6,539 bases of DNA from the NCBI GenBank assembly GCA_903911455.1, contig CAIWDQ010000403.1, positions 1-6,539 on the forward strand. Reading direction: 5' to 3'. The position numbers were made by a program, and so were the translations under genes. The notes under the pieces are model-generated. The model worked only from the letters and a program-made list of their open reading frames with translations. It made no database searches and had not been told where the DNA came from. Positions 6,162 through 6,539 of this stretch are shown here, piece by piece; position 1 is the stretch's first letter; each line of letters starts with the position of its first letter. The DNA comes from an uncultured bacterium. Its GTDB lineage: Bacteria > Bacteroidota > Bacteroidia > Bacteroidales > JACABE01.

Positions 6162-6177
6162 TGCAATAATCAGGCTA
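6162..6177 (-). promoter_or_regulatory. Candidate sigma-54 promoter of the bEBP gene
   Basis: Compared with TGGCACG-N4-TTGCW, the minus strand reads TAGCCTG-ATTA-TTGCA. The -12 element is perfect (TTGCA) and the -24 element keeps T, the second G and C plus the final G, at exact spacing. The start would be near 6151, giving a leader of about 80 bases. CTGACA-type dyads lie 47 and 77 bp upstream of the -12 base. This points to positive autoregulation. Confidence 0.5.
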
Positions 6178-6202
6178 TAAAAGTACTCATTTTTTAGCAA
6201 AC

Positions 6203-6217
6203 CTGACAAAATTTCAT
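6203..6217. promoter_or_regulatory. Degenerate dyad, proximal bEBP-gene site
   Basis: The sequence is CTGACA-AAA-TTTCAT: a perfect left arm with the same AAA spacer as the groS site, and four of six matches in the right arm (TGTCAG expected). Its centre at 6210 is 30 bp from the perfect dyad at 6240, about three helical turns, so both would lie on the same DNA face. Confidence 0.45.
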
Positions 6218-6231
6218 AAAATTTAACAAAA

Positions 6232-6248
6232 CCTGACATTTTGTCAGG
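6232..6248. promoter_or_regulatory. Perfect CCTGACA-N3-TGTCAGG dyad upstream of the bEBP gene
   Basis: A perfect inverted repeat has 7-bp arms and a TTT spacer, the same core and spacing as the dyad at 2279-2293. It is centred near -90 relative to the predicted sigma-54 start, a normal place for an enhancer site. On the minus strand a short TTTTGTT follows, so a weak terminator is conceivable, but a much stronger terminator for the upstream gene already stands at 6511-6536. Confidence 0.6.
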
Positions 6249-6288
6249 GTATTTGAAATAAAACATTCATTGTATTTATACAAAAAAA

Positions 6289-6324
6289 GTGCCTAAAGTA
6301 CTTAAAGTGCCTAAAATGCCTAAA
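6289..6324. repeat. Four tandem 9-bp repeats, NTGCCTAAA type
   Basis: Four adjoining copies are seen: GTGCCTAAA, GTACTTAAA, GTGCCTAAA and ATGCCTAAA. They are non-coding. A related CTAA-containing repeat with period 8 lies at 6472-6511. Confidence 0.8.
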
Positions 6325-6337
6325 GTTAATTAGGGAA

Positions 6338-6365
6338 ATTACGAATTACGAATTACGAATTACGA
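6338..6365. repeat. Four perfect tandem copies of ATTACGA
   Basis: Four exact 7-bp copies are joined without a break. Such a perfect heptamer array is prone to slippage and copy number may vary among strains. It lies just beyond the 9-bp repeat array in the same non-coding region. Confidence 0.9.
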
Positions 6366-6407
6366 AAAGGGAAAGAGATTTTTAAAAAAACTGTCTTCAT
6401 AATTAGG

Positions 6408-6425
6408 CACGACATTTATGTCGTG
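6408..6425. repeat. Inverted repeat CACGACAT/ATGTCGTG
   Basis: A perfect 8-bp-arm inverted repeat with a TT spacer. It has no T-tract and no gene end beside it. Together with the small hairpin at 6448-6459 it resembles the paired-hairpin form of REP-like extragenic elements. Confidence 0.6.
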
Positions 6426-6447
6426 TATAAAATGATAGCAAGATTTA

Positions 6448-6459
6448 GGGCTTCAGCCC
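6448..6459. repeat. Small hairpin GGGCT-TC-AGCCC
   Basis: A 5-bp GC-rich stem with a 2-base spacer, followed on the plus strand by AACTTTTTTCTT. It could be read as a weak plus-strand terminator, but no plus-strand gene precedes it. A repeat-element hairpin is the more likely explanation. Confidence 0.45.
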
Positions 6460-6471
6460 AACTTTTTTCTT

Positions 6472-6511
6472 ACCTAAACTCCTAAACTGCTAAATTGCTA
6501 ATAGCCTAATA
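6472..6511. repeat. Five degenerate tandem 8-bp repeats with CTAA core
   Basis: The adjoining copies are ACCTAAAC, TCCTAAAC, TGCTAAAT, TGCTAATA and GCCTAATA. Every copy keeps CTAA at positions 3-6. The array abuts the T-tract of the terminator at 6511-6536. Confidence 0.65.
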
Positions 6512-6536
6512 AAAAAACCGGGCCTCGTGACCCGGT
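6511..6536 (-). terminator. Rho-independent terminator of an upstream minus-strand gene
   Basis: On the minus strand ACCGGG (6531-6536) pairs with CCCGGT (6517-6522) around an 8-base loop, followed by seven T residues. The GC-rich stem stands out in an AT-rich region. It implies a gene beyond the right edge that ends just outside the window, and that the bEBP gene needs its own promoter. Confidence 0.88.
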
Positions 6537-6539
6537 AAA

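Larger units (their letters stand above)
6071..6510. other. Long intergenic region upstream of the bEBP gene
   Basis: About 440 bp with no credible coding region on either strand. The part nearest the gene (6071-6250) holds the leader, a sigma-54-like promoter and two dyads. The distal part (6289-6510) is made of short tandem repeats with periods of 9, 7 and 8 bp and two small hairpins, resembling decayed repeat-element DNA. Confidence 0.6.

Noticed and set aside
6289..6365. CRISPR array
   Set aside because: The repeats are 7-9 bp, directly adjoining and without spacers, so they are simple tandem repeats.

Overview
The window looks like a chromosomal segment of a low-GC Bacteroidota, most likely a Bacteroidales organism of the Dysgonomonas/Paludibacter type. 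This rests on a type IX secretion (T9SS) C-terminal sorting domain, A-rich translation starts without clear Shine-Dalgarno sequences, candidate TAnnTTTG (Bacteroidetes-type) -7 elements, the GroEL/GroES sequences, and a regulator-LptE-TPR-SecG gene cluster that I recall from Bacteroidales genomes. The family-level placement is inference.

All seven genes lie on the minus strand, so transcription runs right to left. From right to left: a strong terminator (6511-6536) closes an unseen upstream gene. About 440 bp of non-coding DNA follows, with short tandem repeats, hairpins and a promoter region. Next come a receiver-less sigma-54 activator (bEBP, 4847-6070), a secreted T9SS cargo protein (3816-4691), LptE (3316-3819), a small TPR-like protein (2730-3302) and SecG (2372-2713). 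The last four are tightly packed, with a 4-bp ATGA overlap and gaps of 13 and 16 bp. A 189-bp regulatory gap (2183-2371) separates secG from groS-groL (1904-2182, 249-1886), and the chaperonin operon ends at a rho-independent terminator (182-217). Bases 1-181 carry no gene.

The most interesting signal is regulatory. The same inverted repeat, CTGACA-N3-TGTCAG, occurs upstream of groS and upstream of the bEBP gene. At both places a sigma-54-like -24/-12 element lies downstream, with the -12 base 44-47 bp from the centre of the nearest dyad. At groS the -24 element is a perfect TTGGCAC; at the regulator the -12 element is a perfect TTGCA. The simplest reading is that the bEBP binds this dyad, activates its own operon (with lptE and secG) and activates groES-groEL through sigma-54. 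That would be a heat-shock/envelope-stress circuit unlike the sigma-32 and HrcA/CIRCE schemes; I found no CIRCE element (TTAGCACTC-N9-GAGTGCTAA). The promoter and dyad sequences are seen directly; the protein-site link is inference.

The distal groS dyad also has the form of an intrinsic terminator for the secG operon, so it may serve two purposes. A competing reading, with the dyads acting as repressor operators over vegetative promoters, is kept open.
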